Shown: positions 54,361 through 63,620 of the stretch, piece by piece | Numbering within the stretch: position 1 is the first letter of the stretch | How the letters are laid out: the number at the start of each line of letters is the position of its first letter | Assembly (NCBI RefSeq): GCF_030530745.1 | Contig: NZ_JAUMUI010000001.1 | Coordinates: forward strand, 156,697 to 220,696 | Reading direction: 5' to 3' | Length of the DNA stretch: 64,000 bases | Origin: Neisseria sp. | GTDB taxonomy: Bacteria; Pseudomonadota; Gammaproteobacteria; Burkholderiales; Neisseriaceae | Position numbers and translations under genes: made by a program | Notes under the pieces: generated by a model | The model's input: the letters and a program-made list of their open reading frames with translations, nothing else | Told to the model about the DNA's origin: nothing | Databases searched by the model: none

Positions 54361-54469
54361 AAAAGGAAACTTGATGAATTTCCACCCTGAACATGATATT
54401 TTCACACCACACTTGGCGCACGCGCCGCTTCATGCCAAAATGCCGAAACCTTATACGGAAGCCCCAGCC

Positions 54470-55264
54470 ATGACCCCGATTCTAGCCTTCGATATCGAAA
54501 CCGTGCCCGATGTGAAGGGCATACGCACCCTTTACGAACTGCCCGACAGCGTAAACGATGCCGATGCGGTTGTTTTCGCCCAGCAGAAACGCCGCGCCCA
54601 AACCGGCAGCGACTTCATGCAGCACCACCTGCACCAAGTGGTGGCGATTTCCTGCTGTATGCGTTGGGGGCAGGATAAAATCCACGTCGGCACCATAGGC
54701 GAAACCAGCGACGACGAAGAAACCATGATCGCCAAGTTTTTCGATCTGGTCGAAACCCACACGCCGCAACTGGTGAGCTGGAACGGCGGCGGCTTCGACC
54801 TGCCCGTTTTGCACTACCGCGCCCTGATACACGGCATTCCCGCCGCCCGCTATTGGGACATGGGCGAAGGCGATTTCGGCGACAGCCGCGACTTCAAATG
54901 GAACAACTACATCAGCCGCTACCACAGCCGCCATTGCGACCTGATGGACCTGCTCGCCCTCTACCAGCCCCGTGCCAGCGTGCCGCTCGACGACATGGCC
55001 AAACTGTGCGGCTTTCCCGGCAAACTCGGCATGGACGGCAGCAAAGTGTGGGAAGCCTACCATGCAGGCCGTCTGAAAGACATCCGCGACTATTGCGAAA
55101 CCGATGCTGCCAACACTTATTTAATGTATCTGCGCTTCCGCATGATGAGCGGCGCACTCGATGCCGACGAATACGAGCTGGAAATCAAACGCATGAAAGG
55201 CTACTTGAAAACGCTGGCCGAAGAAAAAGCCCATTGGGCCGAATTCTGCACCGCATGGCGGTAA
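54470..55264 (+). CDS. PolB-like 3'-5' exonuclease
   Basis: A 264-residue stand-alone DEDD-type exonuclease. The first acidic motif is ILAFDIETVPD (residues 3-13), the second VSWNGGGFDLPVLHYRAL, and the third is YCETDAANTYLMYLRF. Such proteins are called predicted PolB-type exonucleases; the substrate is unknown. ATG at 54470 (GGAAG upstream) is chosen because motif I starts at once. An ATG at 54374 with AAAGGAAACTTG upstream would add 32 unconserved residues and remains possible. Confidence 0.85.
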   Translation: MTPILAFDIETVPDVKGIRTLYELPDSVNDADAVVFAQQKRRAQTGSDFMQHHLHQVVAISCCMRWGQDKIHVGTIGETSDDEETMIAKFFDLVETHTPQLVSWNGGGFDLPVLHYRALIHGIPAARYWDMGEGDFGDSRDFKWNNYISRYHSRHCDLMDLLALYQPRASVPLDDMAKLCGFPGKLGMDGSKVWEAYHAGRLKDIRDYCETDAANTYLMYLRFRMMSGALDADEYELEIKRMKGYLKTLAEEKAHWAEFCTAWR

Positions 55265-55274
55265 TTTTTGGCCG

Positions 55275-55405
55275 CCGGAGCCTTTACAAGAGGCCTTGAG
55301 GCCGTCTGAAATACCCGATCCGGCTACACCCGGGCCTTGCCCGAATATCTTAAATTTTTGAGGGCTGTTGAAAAATGCCCGGGTCAAACCCGGGCATAAC
55401 GCAGA
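55275..55405. repeat. dispersed intergenic repeat
   Basis: GAGCCTTTACAAGAGGCCTTG plus an uptake sequence and palindromes of CCCGGGTCAAACCCGGGC type; same family as 30305-30436. Confidence 0.55.
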
Positions 55406-55424
55406 AATTTCAAGGTGCCGCCGC

Positions 55425-55949
55425 TCAATCCCCACCCTTGCGCTTCTCCCGCACATCCACCAAACGGGTTCCCGCCAGATAATCGTATAAAAACTGGCGG
55501 TCCGGATTCAACAAAGCAAAGCCCCACGGCAGTATCCACCAAACCAGCGCCGCGCCGAAAGCCGGCCGCGGGGGGATTTGGCCGAAGTGGCGCAAAGCCG
55601 AATAAGCCAGCATAGGCACAAAAATAACCAACACACACGCCCACATAAAGCGCAGGCGCAACCGGCGCAGTGGCGGACGGGCGCCCGACGCATCGGCCAG
55701 CCCTATGCCCCACACTTTCATCGGCAACGTTTGCCCTTTTTTATACCAATTGGCCTTGAAATAAAACCACCACACCGCCAGCGGAATCAGCGTGGCCGCC
55801 AGGCTGGACAAAACATGGGAAACGGTGTTGAGCAGCGTGGCGGCCACACCGGCAGGCAGCGCGGCCACCGCGCCGACAGCACCCGCAAGCAGCGCTTCAT
55901 ACAGCAGCGCAATCAGGCGGCGTTTTAGGGAAACGGCAGGCAGGGTCAT
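55425..55949 (-). CDS. RDD-family membrane protein
   Basis: A 174-residue protein with the RDD signature arrangement: SLKRRLIALLYEALLAGAV at the start, YKKGQTLPMKVWGIGLAD (the conserved GQT-K-G part) in the middle and three spans. It ends DRQFLYDYLAGTRLVDVREK, typical of the family. Function unknown; some RDD proteins act as ion antiporters. ATG at 55949 is preferred over 56039. Confidence 0.85.
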   Translation of the reverse strand: MTLPAVSLKRRLIALLYEALLAGAVGAVAALPAGVAATLLNTVSHVLSSLAATLIPLAVWWFYFKANWYKKGQTLPMKVWGIGLADASGARPPLRRLRLRFMWACVLVIFVPMLAYSALRHFGQIPPRPAFGAALVWWILPWGFALLNPDRQFLYDYLAGTRLVDVREKRKGGD

Positions 55950-56023
55950 AAAATAAAAAGCGGCACGATAATCAAGGCGGCTATTATAGCGGATAACGGC
56001 ACAGCGTATAGCGGCGCGGCGGC

Positions 56024-56055
56024 AGGCCGTCTGAAACACTTTGTTCAGACGGCCT
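56024..56055. terminator. inverted DUS pair
   Basis: AGGCCGTCTGAA and TTCAGACGGCCT between the divergent RDD and ABC-F genes. Confidence 0.45.
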
Positions 56056-56093
56056 CATCCATTAAAATACACGCTTTTTACGCGCCCGAAACC

Positions 56094-58004
56094 ATGAATA
56101 TCCTGCAAGCAGAAAACCTCTCGTTCGCCGTCGGCCATGTCGCCCTGCTCGACAAAGCCTCGTTCCAGCTTAACAGCGGCGAAAAAGTCGGCCTGATCGG
56201 CCGCAACGGCGCGGGCAAATCATCCTTGCTGAAAATTCTGGCGGGCGTGCAGAAAGCCGACGACGGCCGGCTGATTCTGCAAAACGGCCTGAAAACCGTG
56301 TATGTGCCGCAAGAATCGTTTTTCAACCCCGAAGAGAGCGTGTTCGACGTGGTAGCCGAAGGTTTGGGCGGCCTGCGCGGCATTTTGCGCCGCTACCACC
56401 GCATCAGCCGCGAGCTGGAAAACGGCACCGACGATGCCTTATTGAAAGCGCTGCACGAGGTGCAAACCGAATTGGAAGCACAAAACGGCTGGCAGTTCGA
56501 CGCGGCTATCAGGCAGGCCGTCAGCGAACTGGGCCTGCCTGAAAACGAATTGATCGGCAACCTTTCCGGCGGCCAGAAAAAACGCGTGGCGCTGGCGCAG
56601 GCGTGGGTGCAGAAGCCCGATATCCTGCTGCTCGACGAACCCACCAACCACCTCGACATCGACGCCATCATCTGGCTGGAAAACCTGCTCAAAGCCTTTG
56701 AAGGCAGCATCGTAGTCATCACCCACGACCGGCGCTTCCTCGACAACACCGCCGGCCGCATCGTCGAACTCGACCGCGGCACGCTGCGTTCCTACCCCGG
56801 CAGCTTTTCCAAATACAGCGAGAAAAAAGCGCAGGAGTTGGCCGTCGAAGCCGAACACAACCGCCTGTTCGACAAATTCCACGCCCAAGAAGAAGCCTGG
56901 ATACGCAAAGGCATCGAAGCGCGCCGCACCCGAAACGAAGGCCGCGTGCGCCGTTTGGAAGAATTGCGCCGCCAACGCGCCGAACGCCGCGAACGGCAGG
57001 GGCAGGTGAACTTCAAACTCGACAGCGGCGAAAAAAGCGGCAAAATCATCGCCGAGCTGGAACACGCTTCGTTCCAATACGGCGGCAAAGTCATCATCGA
57101 TAAATTCTCCGCCGTGATTCAGCGCGGCGACAAAATCGGCTTAATCGGCCCCAACGGCATCGGCAAAACCACTTTTTTAAAGCTGATTTTGGGCGAATTG
57201 CAGCCCACCTACGGCCGCATCCGCATCGGCAGCAAACAGGAAGTGGCCTATTTCGATCAGTTCAGAAGCGCGCTCAACGAAAACGACACCGTGTTCTACA
57301 CGCTCGGACAAGGCAACGATTATGTGGAAATCGGCGGCAAGAAAAAACACGTGATGAGCTACCTTGAAGATTTTCTGTTCCCGCCCGCCCGCGCACAAAG
57401 CCCTGTTTCTTCACTCTCCGGCGGCGAACGCAACCGCCTGTTGCTGGCCAAACTGTTTACAAAACCCGCCAATATCCTGGTGCTCGACGAGCCGACCAAC
57501 GATTTGGACATCGACACGCAAGAGCTTTTGGAAGAGCTGTTGCGCGATTATCAGGGCACGGTGTTTCTGGTCAGCCACGACCGGATGTTTTTGGATAACG
57601 TGATTACGCAAAGCATCGTGTTTGAAGGAGAAGGCCGTCTGAAAGAATACATCGGCGGCTATGAAGACTATCTCGATGCCAAAAAACGCGAGCAAAGTTT
57701 TCAGACGGCCTCGAACAGCAAAACCGAAAGGCCGTCTGAAAACATAAAAACCGAACGCAAAGCCAACCGCACGGTAAAACTCTCCTACAAAGAACAGCGC
57801 GAACTCGACGCCCTGCCCGAAGAAATCACCGCCCTGGAAAACGAACAGGCCGAACTCAACATGCAGCTTTCTGATCCAGAAATCTTCAAAGACTACGAAA
57901 AAGCCGGCGCCCTGCAAACGCGCGCGGCGGAAGTCGAAATGCTGCTGTTGGAAAAACTGGAACGCTGGGAAATATTGGAAAACAAGAAAAACGGCGCGGG
58001 TTGA
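56094..58004 (+). CDS. uup: ABC-F ATPase, Uup-like
   Basis: A 636-residue soluble double ATPase of the Uup type (ribosome- and DNA-junction-associated). Domain 1: GRNGAGKSSLL (about 38), LSGGQKKRVALAQAW, DEPTNHLD. Linker arm: ARRTRNEGRVRRLEELRR. Domain 2: GPNGIGKTTFLKLILGE, LSGGERNRLLLAKLF, DEPTNDLD. The C-terminal coiled coil (residues ~560-636) is the Uup mark. Between domain 2 and the coiled coil, residues about 536-552 (SFQTASNSKTERPSEN) are encoded by an inverted uptake-sequence pair inside the gene (57694-57741). ATG at 56094. Confidence 0.93.
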   Translation: MNILQAENLSFAVGHVALLDKASFQLNSGEKVGLIGRNGAGKSSLLKILAGVQKADDGRLILQNGLKTVYVPQESFFNPEESVFDVVAEGLGGLRGILRRYHRISRELENGTDDALLKALHEVQTELEAQNGWQFDAAIRQAVSELGLPENELIGNLSGGQKKRVALAQAWVQKPDILLLDEPTNHLDIDAIIWLENLLKAFEGSIVVITHDRRFLDNTAGRIVELDRGTLRSYPGSFSKYSEKKAQELAVEAEHNRLFDKFHAQEEAWIRKGIEARRTRNEGRVRRLEELRRQRAERRERQGQVNFKLDSGEKSGKIIAELEHASFQYGGKVIIDKFSAVIQRGDKIGLIGPNGIGKTTFLKLILGELQPTYGRIRIGSKQEVAYFDQFRSALNENDTVFYTLGQGNDYVEIGGKKKHVMSYLEDFLFPPARAQSPVSSLSGGERNRLLLAKLFTKPANILVLDEPTNDLDIDTQELLEELLRDYQGTVFLVSHDRMFLDNVITQSIVFEGEGRLKEYIGGYEDYLDAKKREQSFQTASNSKTERPSENIKTERKANRTVKLSYKEQRELDALPEEITALENEQAELNMQLSDPEIFKDYEKAGALQTRAAEVEMLLLEKLERWEILENKKNGAG

Positions 58005-58100
58005 AACCTTTGCAAGTTATGCCGGTATTTTAAATTCCCTGCATCATACCTAAGGTATGACGTCGGATATTTCAGACGGCATGAGGGAATTTTGCAAGGT
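58003..58100. repeat. dispersed intergenic repeat
   Basis: Contains AAACCTTTGCAAGTTATGCC, an AT-type uptake sequence (TTTCAGACGGCAT) and TTTTGCAAGGTTTCC in inverse orientation; related to 30305-30436. Confidence 0.5.
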
Positions 58101-58130
58101 TTCCGCCCGCCCTTTCCAACAAACCCCATA

Positions 58131-58161
58131 AAAAATACCCGGGAAGCACCCGGGTATTTTT
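58131..58161. terminator. bidirectional rho-independent terminator
   Basis: AAAAATACCCGGG and CCCGGGTATTTTT form a stem with A/T tails on both sides, between the convergent ABC-F gene and the SPOR-like gene. Confidence 0.88.
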
Positions 58162-58184
58162 GTTGCCGGGCAACGCCCGTTTCC

Positions 58185-59099
58185 TTATCTGCACGCCTTG
58201 CGGCTCAGTTTGCCGTAGCGTGAAACCACTTTCTGGATTTCCTGTGCAGACTGATCATCCACATCCATAAACGTTACCTGCATTTTAGCCACACTCAAGC
58301 CGCCTTCGGGAGAAGCACCGTGTTCTTCCTGCTCTTGAATACGGGTACCGCCGAAACCTGCGGTTGCCAGGCGCGAAATCAACACTTGGGCTGCGGAACG
58401 GCTTCGGGCGACACCCACGCTGATACTGCCTTCGTGAATGCTGCCGCTGAAACCCTTGGCCGCCAAGCTGTCGATCATGGCTGCCGCATCACCGTCTGCC
58501 GAAACCAACACGCGGTAGGTTTTTTGCACTTGGTCGGCCTCCCGCTTTTCAACCGTACGCGAAGCGGCGTGCGGCCATCGGCGCAGCAGGCCTTTGATGC
58601 GGTGGTAATCGTCTTCGTTCAACGTTACCGATGCGGGAGAGGTGCATTGGCTGCTTTCTTTTTTGGCTTCGGCGTTTTTTTGCCGTTCCTGTTCGCGTTT
58701 GGCTTTTTCTTTTTCCAGCTGCTCGCGCCTGGCTTTTTCTTCCCGCTCTTTCCTGTTTTTTTCTTCCAGCTCTTGGGCCTCTTTTTGCCTGGCCTCCCTC
58801 TCAGCCTTCTCTTGTGCCAGACGTGCTGCATCGGTTTCGGTTTCCGAAGCGGGCAAAGCCGGTTCCGAAGCAGCAGAAGCGGCAGAGGCCGAAACAGAAT
58901 CTGCAACCCATTCGGGGGCAGAAACCGCCGCCGGATGCAAAGTTTCCACCGCGGCAGGTACCGTTTGTTGCTGTTGCGGAACATCCACACCTTGCACAGG
59001 CGCGGAGGCGTTTCTTTGTTTTTCTGCAATGCGGCTGGCAACCGTTCCGCCAAAAACGATGATGTTTAACGCTACCAGCACGGCAAATAGCCATTTCAT
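58185..59099 (-). CDS. membrane-anchored SPOR-like protein
   Basis: A 304-residue protein: N-terminal signal anchor ([20 protein letters not shown]), an Ala/Ser-rich stretch, a long Glu/Lys/Arg coiled coil (about residues 85-145, [20 protein letters not shown]), and a C-terminal domain of two repeats that looks like a divergent SPOR (peptidoglycan-binding) domain ([20 protein letters not shown], with [20 protein letters not shown]). Probably periplasmic and linked to cell-wall work. It overlaps birA-coaX by ATGA, so it is the last gene of that operon. Confidence 0.72.
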   Translation of the reverse strand: MKWLFAVLVALNIIVFGGTVASRIAEKQRNASAPVQGVDVPQQQQTVPAAVETLHPAAVSAPEWVADSVSASAASAASEPALPASETETDAARLAQEKAEREARQKEAQELEEKNRKEREEKARREQLEKEKAKREQERQKNAEAKKESSQCTSPASVTLNEDDYHRIKGLLRRWPHAASRTVEKREADQVQKTYRVLVSADGDAAAMIDSLAAKGFSGSIHEGSISVGVARSRSAAQVLISRLATAGFGGTRIQEQEEHGASPEGGLSVAKMQVTFMDVDDQSAQEIQKVVSRYGKLSRKACR

Positions 59100-60841
59100 T
59101 GTTGTTGTATCCAGTTAAGTAAGCCGTAAATAACGAGATTATCTACAATTTTAACTATATTGTCCAAAACAAATGACGCCGGCAACGCCTGCACCACTTT
59201 GGAGGCGCCGCCGCCCGTGATAATCAGGTCGACGGGTTTGCCTGCCCCCACTTTTTCACGCAGCCGCGCGTGCATCAGCAATACCGATCCGCATACGGCA
59301 TCCATCATGCCGCTGGCCAACGCGTTGGCGGTAGTGGTAGGAAAGGGATACACGCGCCCTATCGGGCGGTTGAGGTTGGCGGTTTTCAAAGCCATGGCCT
59401 CTTTCATCAGGTGGAAGCCCGGCATGATGGTGCCGCCGAGATAATGGTTGTCGTCGGTGAGTGCGTCCACCGTTACGGCGGTACCACAGCTGACCACTAC
59501 ACAGGCGTTTTGTGTGAAACGGCGGCTGCCCAGCGCGTTAAACCAGCGGTCGGTACCGTGTTCGATATAGTTGCGGTAATGGTTGCGTATGCCCAACGCC
59601 TGCGGCATGGAAGACAACCATTCTACCGGCTGAGGCAATTGCGCGGCGGCTTGGGCTTTTTTGGCTTCGCCGCACACGGCGCTGCCGACAATGCGCACAT
59701 TATCCCCGCCGCGCTCCTGCCATTCTGTGCCGAGCAGGGTCAAATCGCGGTAGGGCGCACGGCCGGTGTGGACGATGCTGCCGTTTTCCACCCACGCCCA
59801 TTTCAACTGGCTGTTGCCGCCGTCGAGCAGCAGGTATTTTTCTGTTGCGGCCGTCTGAACAGGGAGCGGGTTGTCGCCGGGGCGCAGGCTGATTTCGCCG
59901 TTCACCACGATATGCTCGCCGCTTTCGGTCTGCAGCCGCAAAGCACCTTGCCCGGTAATGCCTGCCGCCACGCCTTCACAAACGGTTTCTCCGTTTTGCA
60001 GCAGGCGCACAGGGCGGTTGTGATCACGGTTGGCAGCCTGGTATGCTTCCAAAAACGGAGCAAAACCGTGCTGCCTGTAACAGCCGATCACGGCTGAGAG
60101 TTCGCCCAATAAGGCCGACAGCAGCACGCCGGCTTGCACAGGCCGTGCTGCAGCGGAAACCGCCTGCACAGAAACCGCATCTTCCACATCTTTGGGCAAT
60201 ACGAAATTAATGCCTATACCCGTTACGGCAACAGTTTTGCCGCCGTTGCGCACGGTTTCGATCAAGATGCCGCCGAGTTTGTTCCGCCCCACCACCAAAT
60301 CGTTCGGCCACTTGATTTGCGCGGGCACACCGAGCTTGGTTAAAGCAGAATGACAAGCCAGCGCTACGGCAGGTGCGAGTGCGCCCAATTCATGCTGCGG
60401 TTGTTCAAACACACTGCCGAAGCTGAACATCAGGCACTCGCCCAAACGGTTCTGCCACACTTTTCCCTGCCTGCCGCGCCCTTTGCTCTGGCTGTGTGCC
60501 AGCACCAGCAGGCCATCGGCCTGCTGCGGTGAGGCTTTGGCCGCTTCCAGCACGATATCGTTGCTGGATGTGCATTCGTGATACAAGGCCGTCTGAAAAC
60601 CGTGTTGCACACCGATTTGCCGCAACTGCTCTTCGTTGAACACCGCCAGCGGACGCACCAGCCGCCATTGCCCGTCGTGCTGGCGCAGCAGGCCGCGGAT
60701 ATGGGGCGGCATCTGCTGCCACAATCCGTTAATCTGCTGCGGCTTCACGCCGGCGGCCAAACCCAACGCCGAAACATGTTGCGGCAGGCCGTCTGAAAGC
60801 GCGGCAAGCAGCTTCCAATGCTGCGGTTTGAGCGGCATCAT
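59096..60841 (-). CDS. birA/coaX: fused biotin-protein ligase and type III pantothenate kinase
   Basis: A 581-residue bifunctional protein typical of Neisseria. Residues about 1-310 form the biotin ligase with an N-terminal winged-helix-like region ([20 protein letters not shown]) and the biotin-binding [14 protein letters not shown] and [20 protein letters not shown]. From about 335 comes the CoaX kinase ([16 protein letters not shown], then [20 protein letters not shown] and [20 protein letters not shown]). It catalyses the first step of CoA synthesis and biotinylates acetyl-CoA carboxylase. ATG at 60841, overlapping hldE. An uptake sequence lies inside the coding region near 60795. Confidence 0.93.
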   Translation of the reverse strand: MMPLKPQHWKLLAALSDGLPQHVSALGLAAGVKPQQINGLWQQMPPHIRGLLRQHDGQWRLVRPLAVFNEEQLRQIGVQHGFQTALYHECTSSNDIVLEAAKASPQQADGLLVLAHSQSKGRGRQGKVWQNRLGECLMFSFGSVFEQPQHELGALAPAVALACHSALTKLGVPAQIKWPNDLVVGRNKLGGILIETVRNGGKTVAVTGIGINFVLPKDVEDAVSVQAVSAAARPVQAGVLLSALLGELSAVIGCYRQHGFAPFLEAYQAANRDHNRPVRLLQNGETVCEGVAAGITGQGALRLQTESGEHIVVNGEISLRPGDNPLPVQTAATEKYLLLDGGNSQLKWAWVENGSIVHTGRAPYRDLTLLGTEWQERGGDNVRIVGSAVCGEAKKAQAAAQLPQPVEWLSSMPQALGIRNHYRNYIEHGTDRWFNALGSRRFTQNACVVVSCGTAVTVDALTDDNHYLGGTIMPGFHLMKEAMALKTANLNRPIGRVYPFPTTTANALASGMMDAVCGSVLLMHARLREKVGAGKPVDLIITGGGASKVVQALPASFVLDNIVKIVDNLVIYGLLNWIQQQ

Positions 60842-61347
60842 TTCTGTCCTGCCCCCTCTGCGGCGCGGATTTTTGCCAGCGTTTGGGTGGTGGACGTTTG
60901 GTGCAGAAACGGAATCGAATACACTTTGCCGCCGCGCGCAAGCGTTTCCGGTGCGCCGACGATTTTTTCCACCGGCCAGTCGCCGCCTTTAACCAGAATA
61001 TCGGGCTTGACGGCCTCTATCAATGTGGCGGGTGTGTCGTCGTCGAACCAGGTAACCACGTCCACACAGGCCAATGCGGCAGCCACGGCGGCACGGTTTT
61101 CGAGCGTGTTAATCGGACGGTCGCTGCCTTTCCCCTGCCGCCTCACCGAAGCATCGGTATTCAGTGCCAACACCAGCGCCGCCCCCGTTTCCCGCGCCTG
61201 CGCCAGATAAGTAGCATGGCCGCGGTGCAGGATATCGAAACAGCCGTTGGTAAACACCAGCGGGCGCGGCAGCCCGGCGATGCGCGCAGCCAATTCTTCG
61301 GGCGGGCAGATTTTGTGTTCAAAAGCAGGCAAAGGCCAATTGCTCAT
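60838..61347 (-). CDS. hldE: D-glycero-beta-D-manno-heptose 1-phosphate adenylyltransferase
   Basis: Cytidylyltransferase-like enzyme (RfaE2/HldC) that makes ADP-heptose precursor for the lipooligosaccharide inner core. The 169-residue protein has the motif [20 protein letters not shown] (about 30-49) with the HxGH signature and [20 protein letters not shown] later. Only the transferase half of the E. coli HldE is present, as is normal in Neisseria. The start is at 61347 or the adjacent ATG at 61350. It leads the operon with birA-coaX and the SPOR-like gene. Confidence 0.92.
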   Translation of the reverse strand: MSNWPLPAFEHKICPPEELAARIAGLPRPLVFTNGCFDILHRGHATYLAQARETGAALVLALNTDASVRRQGKGSDRPINTLENRAAVAAALACVDVVTWFDDDTPATLIEAVKPDILVKGGDWPVEKIVGAPETLARGGKVYSIPFLHQTSTTQTLAKIRAAEGAGQK

Positions 61348-61430
61348 CATGCGGCTTTCTGAAAAGGATTTAAGATGCCCAAATGATACCGAAGCGGCAC
61401 GTTTTGGGAAAGCGGGCACGCAACGGCATT

Positions 61431-61465
61431 TTCAGACGGCCGAGAACCTTGCAGGCCGTCTGAAA
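61431..61465. terminator. inverted DUS pair
   Basis: TTCAGACGGCC faces GGCCGTCTGAA between hldE and the tRNA genes. Confidence 0.5.
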
Positions 61466-61488
61466 AGCCGGAATAAAAGCCGGAATAA

Positions 61489-61522
61489 AAGAAAACCCGT
61501 GTATGCATTTATACACGGGTTT
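61489..61522 (-). terminator. terminator behind the tRNA genes
   Basis: AAACCCGTGTAT and ATACACGGGTTT form a strong stem; read on the minus strand it is followed by TTTTCTTTTATT. Confidence 0.82.
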
Positions 61523-61529
61523 CGGAATT

Positions 61530-61606
61530 TGGGGTGGCTGATGGGGCTCGAACCCACGACAACCGGAATCACAATCCGGGGCTCTACCAACTGAGCTACA
61601 GCCACC
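61530..61606 (-). tRNA. tRNA-His (GTG)
   Basis: Complete cloverleaf on the minus strand, with anticodon GTG in the loop TTGTGAT, TTCGAGCC in the T arm and an encoded CCA. The acceptor stem GTGGCTG/CAGCCAC leaves an extra 5' G facing C73, the G-1 hallmark of tRNA-His. Confidence 0.96.
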
Positions 61607-61623
61607 GCAAGAAAACTTTAATC

Positions 61624-61700
61624 TGGCACGCCCGACAGGAATCGAACCTGTAACCGCCCGCTTAGAAGGCGGGTGCTCTATCCGGTTGAGCTACGGGCGC
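61624..61700 (-). tRNA. tRNA-Arg (TCT)
   Basis: Cloverleaf on the minus strand with anticodon loop CTTCTAA between CCCGC and GCGGG, TTCGATTC in the T arm and an encoded CCA. The first acceptor pair is G-T. It reads AGA/AGG. Confidence 0.95.
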
Positions 61701-61743
61701 GTTGCGGTGTTCGCGCCTTATCGGGCTTGTTTGTTCCGGAGCC

Positions 61744-61821
61744 TGGTCGGGGCGGTGGGATTCGAACTCACGACCCCCTGTTCCCAAAACAGGTGCGCTA
61801 ACCAGACTGCGCTACGCCCCG
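61744..61821 (-). tRNA. tRNA-Pro (TGG)
   Basis: Minus strand; anticodon loop TTTGGGA between CCTGT and ACAGG gives TGG. The acceptor begins CGGGGCG, has C1 as expected for proline, and CCA is encoded. Confidence 0.95.
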
Positions 61822-62042
61822 ACGAGAAAGCCGAACTATACCGAGGGGGGCGGCAAACGTCAAGCCCTGCCGCAGGCCGAAGCCTTGCACTTATGCTATC
61901 TGTTTCATTTATTGTATGATTTATAGTTTTCAGCCGCACAACCGACCGGCAAAAACTTCAGAAAACAAGTGAAAACCTGCGCCGAAAATGCGATAATCCG
62001 CGCTCTTCACCCATTTCCCTGCCAGCAAAGGATATCTCTGTC

Positions 62043-62900
62043 ATGACTGCCCAACTGATTAACGGCAAAGAAATTTCCCAGCAACGTTTAGAAAAAGTCG
62101 CCCAAGAAACCGCCGTGCGCCGCGCCGCCGGTTTGCGCACGCCCTGCCTGGCCGTGGTGCTGGTTGGAGACGACCCGGCCAGCGCGGTTTATGTGCGCAA
62201 CAAAAAGCTGGCGTGCGAAAAAGTGGGTTTCAAATCTCTCTCTTACGAGCTGCCGGCAGAAACTCCGCAGGAAGATTTATTGCAATTGGTTGACAGTTTA
62301 AACGCCAACCCCGATGTGGACGGCATTTTGGTGCAACTGCCGCTGCCCAAGCAAATCGACAGCCAAGCCGTGCTCGAGCGCATTCTGCCGCATAAAGACG
62401 TGGATGGCTTCCACCCCTACAACGTCGGCCGTTTGGTGGTGAAAATGCCGCTGATGCGCCCCTGCACCCCCAAAGGCGTGATGACGCTGCTCGAAGCCTA
62501 CGGCATCAATCCCGAGGGTAAAAAAGCCGTGGTGGTGGGCGCATCGAATATCGTGGGGCGCCCGCAAATGCTGGAGCTTCTGCTGGCGCGCGCCACCGTA
62601 ACCATCTGCCACAGCAAAACCCAAAACCTCGCCGCCGAAGTAGCCGCCGCCGATATTGTGGTGGCCGGCGTGGGCATTCCGAACTTTGTGAAAGGCGAAT
62701 GGATCAAACCCGGCGCGGTGGTTATCGATGTGGGCGTCAACCGTTTGGACAACGGCAAATTGTGCGGCGATGTGGAATTCGATGCGGCCAAAGAACGCGC
62801 ATCGATGATTACCCCCGTGCCCGGCGGCGTCGGCCCGATGACGATTGCCACGCTGCTGGAAAACACGCTGTATGCGGCCGCACTGCACGACAAAGCTTGA
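62043..62900 (+). CDS. folD: bifunctional methylenetetrahydrofolate dehydrogenase / cyclohydrolase
   Basis: Interconverts one-carbon units on tetrahydrofolate with NADP. The 285-residue protein has the active-site Tyr/Lys segment [19 protein letters not shown], the PROSITE-type [12 protein letters not shown] and the dinucleotide-binding [19 protein letters not shown], and ends in the conserved [23 protein letters not shown] at 62043 follows AAAGGATATCTCTGTC. Confidence 0.97.
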   Translation: MTAQLINGKEISQQRLEKVAQETAVRRAAGLRTPCLAVVLVGDDPASAVYVRNKKLACEKVGFKSLSYELPAETPQEDLLQLVDSLNANPDVDGILVQLPLPKQIDSQAVLERILPHKDVDGFHPYNVGRLVVKMPLMRPCTPKGVMTLLEAYGINPEGKKAVVVGASNIVGRPQMLELLLARATVTICHSKTQNLAAEVAAADIVVAGVGIPNFVKGEWIKPGAVVIDVGVNRLDNGKLCGDVEFDAAKERASMITPVPGGVGPMTIATLLENTLYAAALHDKA

Positions 62901-63033
62901 AACCTTGGCAAAACGGAAACGTTGTCGCTTGAAAAAGTTTTCCGCCATACCTGTATTTGACAGCGTCATGAGGCGTTTTTTAAAAACCGGCAAGGCTTTG
63001 CAAACCCTTCTTCAACGGTTGTAACAAAGCAGG

Positions 63034-63067
63034 AAGGCCGTCTGAAAAAATATTTTCAGACGGCCTT
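63034..63067. terminator. inverted DUS pair between folD and sspB
   Basis: AGGCCGTCTGAAAA and TTTTCAGACGGCCTT; placed to serve the convergent folD and sspB transcripts. Confidence 0.68.
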
Positions 63068-63118
63068 CCTGCTTTTACGGTTTCGGCGCCGGATAGCACA
63101 AATTCACAATAAACCGCC

Positions 63119-63568
63119 CTATTTCACCAGCTTCAAACCTTTTTTGGGTTTGCCGCCGCCGTTTTCGGGCGGATCGGCAGGTTCGGTTTCCTGCTGTTCC
63201 TTTTCCACCGGATGCAGCGCGTCGCTGCCTTTTTTCCCGCTTTCCGTTTGATAAGGCTCTACTTCAAACCCCATGCCTTCGCCGCTTTCGCGGGCGAAAA
63301 TGCTGATAACGTGGCCGACGGGAATCCAGATTTCATGTGCCACGCCGCCGAAGCGGGCGGAAAAGTGTATCCATTCGTTGTCTATCGTCAGCGCATGGCT
63401 GGCGATGGTGCCGATGTTCAGCACGATTTCGTTGTCGCGCACATATTGCATGGGCACACGGGTGTGCTCGTTTACCCAGGCAACGATGTGCGGGGTTTGG
63501 TTGTTGTCCAAACACCATTCGTAAAATGCACGCAGCAGGTAGGGTTTGGTGCTGGTGGTAGTGGTCAT
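63119..63568 (-). CDS. sspB: ClpXP protease specificity-enhancing factor SspB
   Basis: Delivers ssrA-tagged proteins to ClpXP. The 149-residue protein has the folded domain (TKPYLLRAFYEWCLDNNQTP, ARFGGVAHEIWIPVGHVISI) and a flexible acidic linker ending in the basic ClpX-binding tail KPKKGLKLVK. It follows sspA, the standard operon partner. ATG at 63568. Confidence 0.95.
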   Translation of the reverse strand: MTTTTSTKPYLLRAFYEWCLDNNQTPHIVAWVNEHTRVPMQYVRDNEIVLNIGTIASHALTIDNEWIHFSARFGGVAHEIWIPVGHVISIFARESGEGMGFEVEPYQTESGKKGSDALHPVEKEQQETEPADPPENGGGKPKKGLKLVK

Positions 63569-63620
63569 GGCGGCATTCCTTTCGATAAAGGCGGCTTCAG
63601 ACGGACAACCCCGGCGGGGT

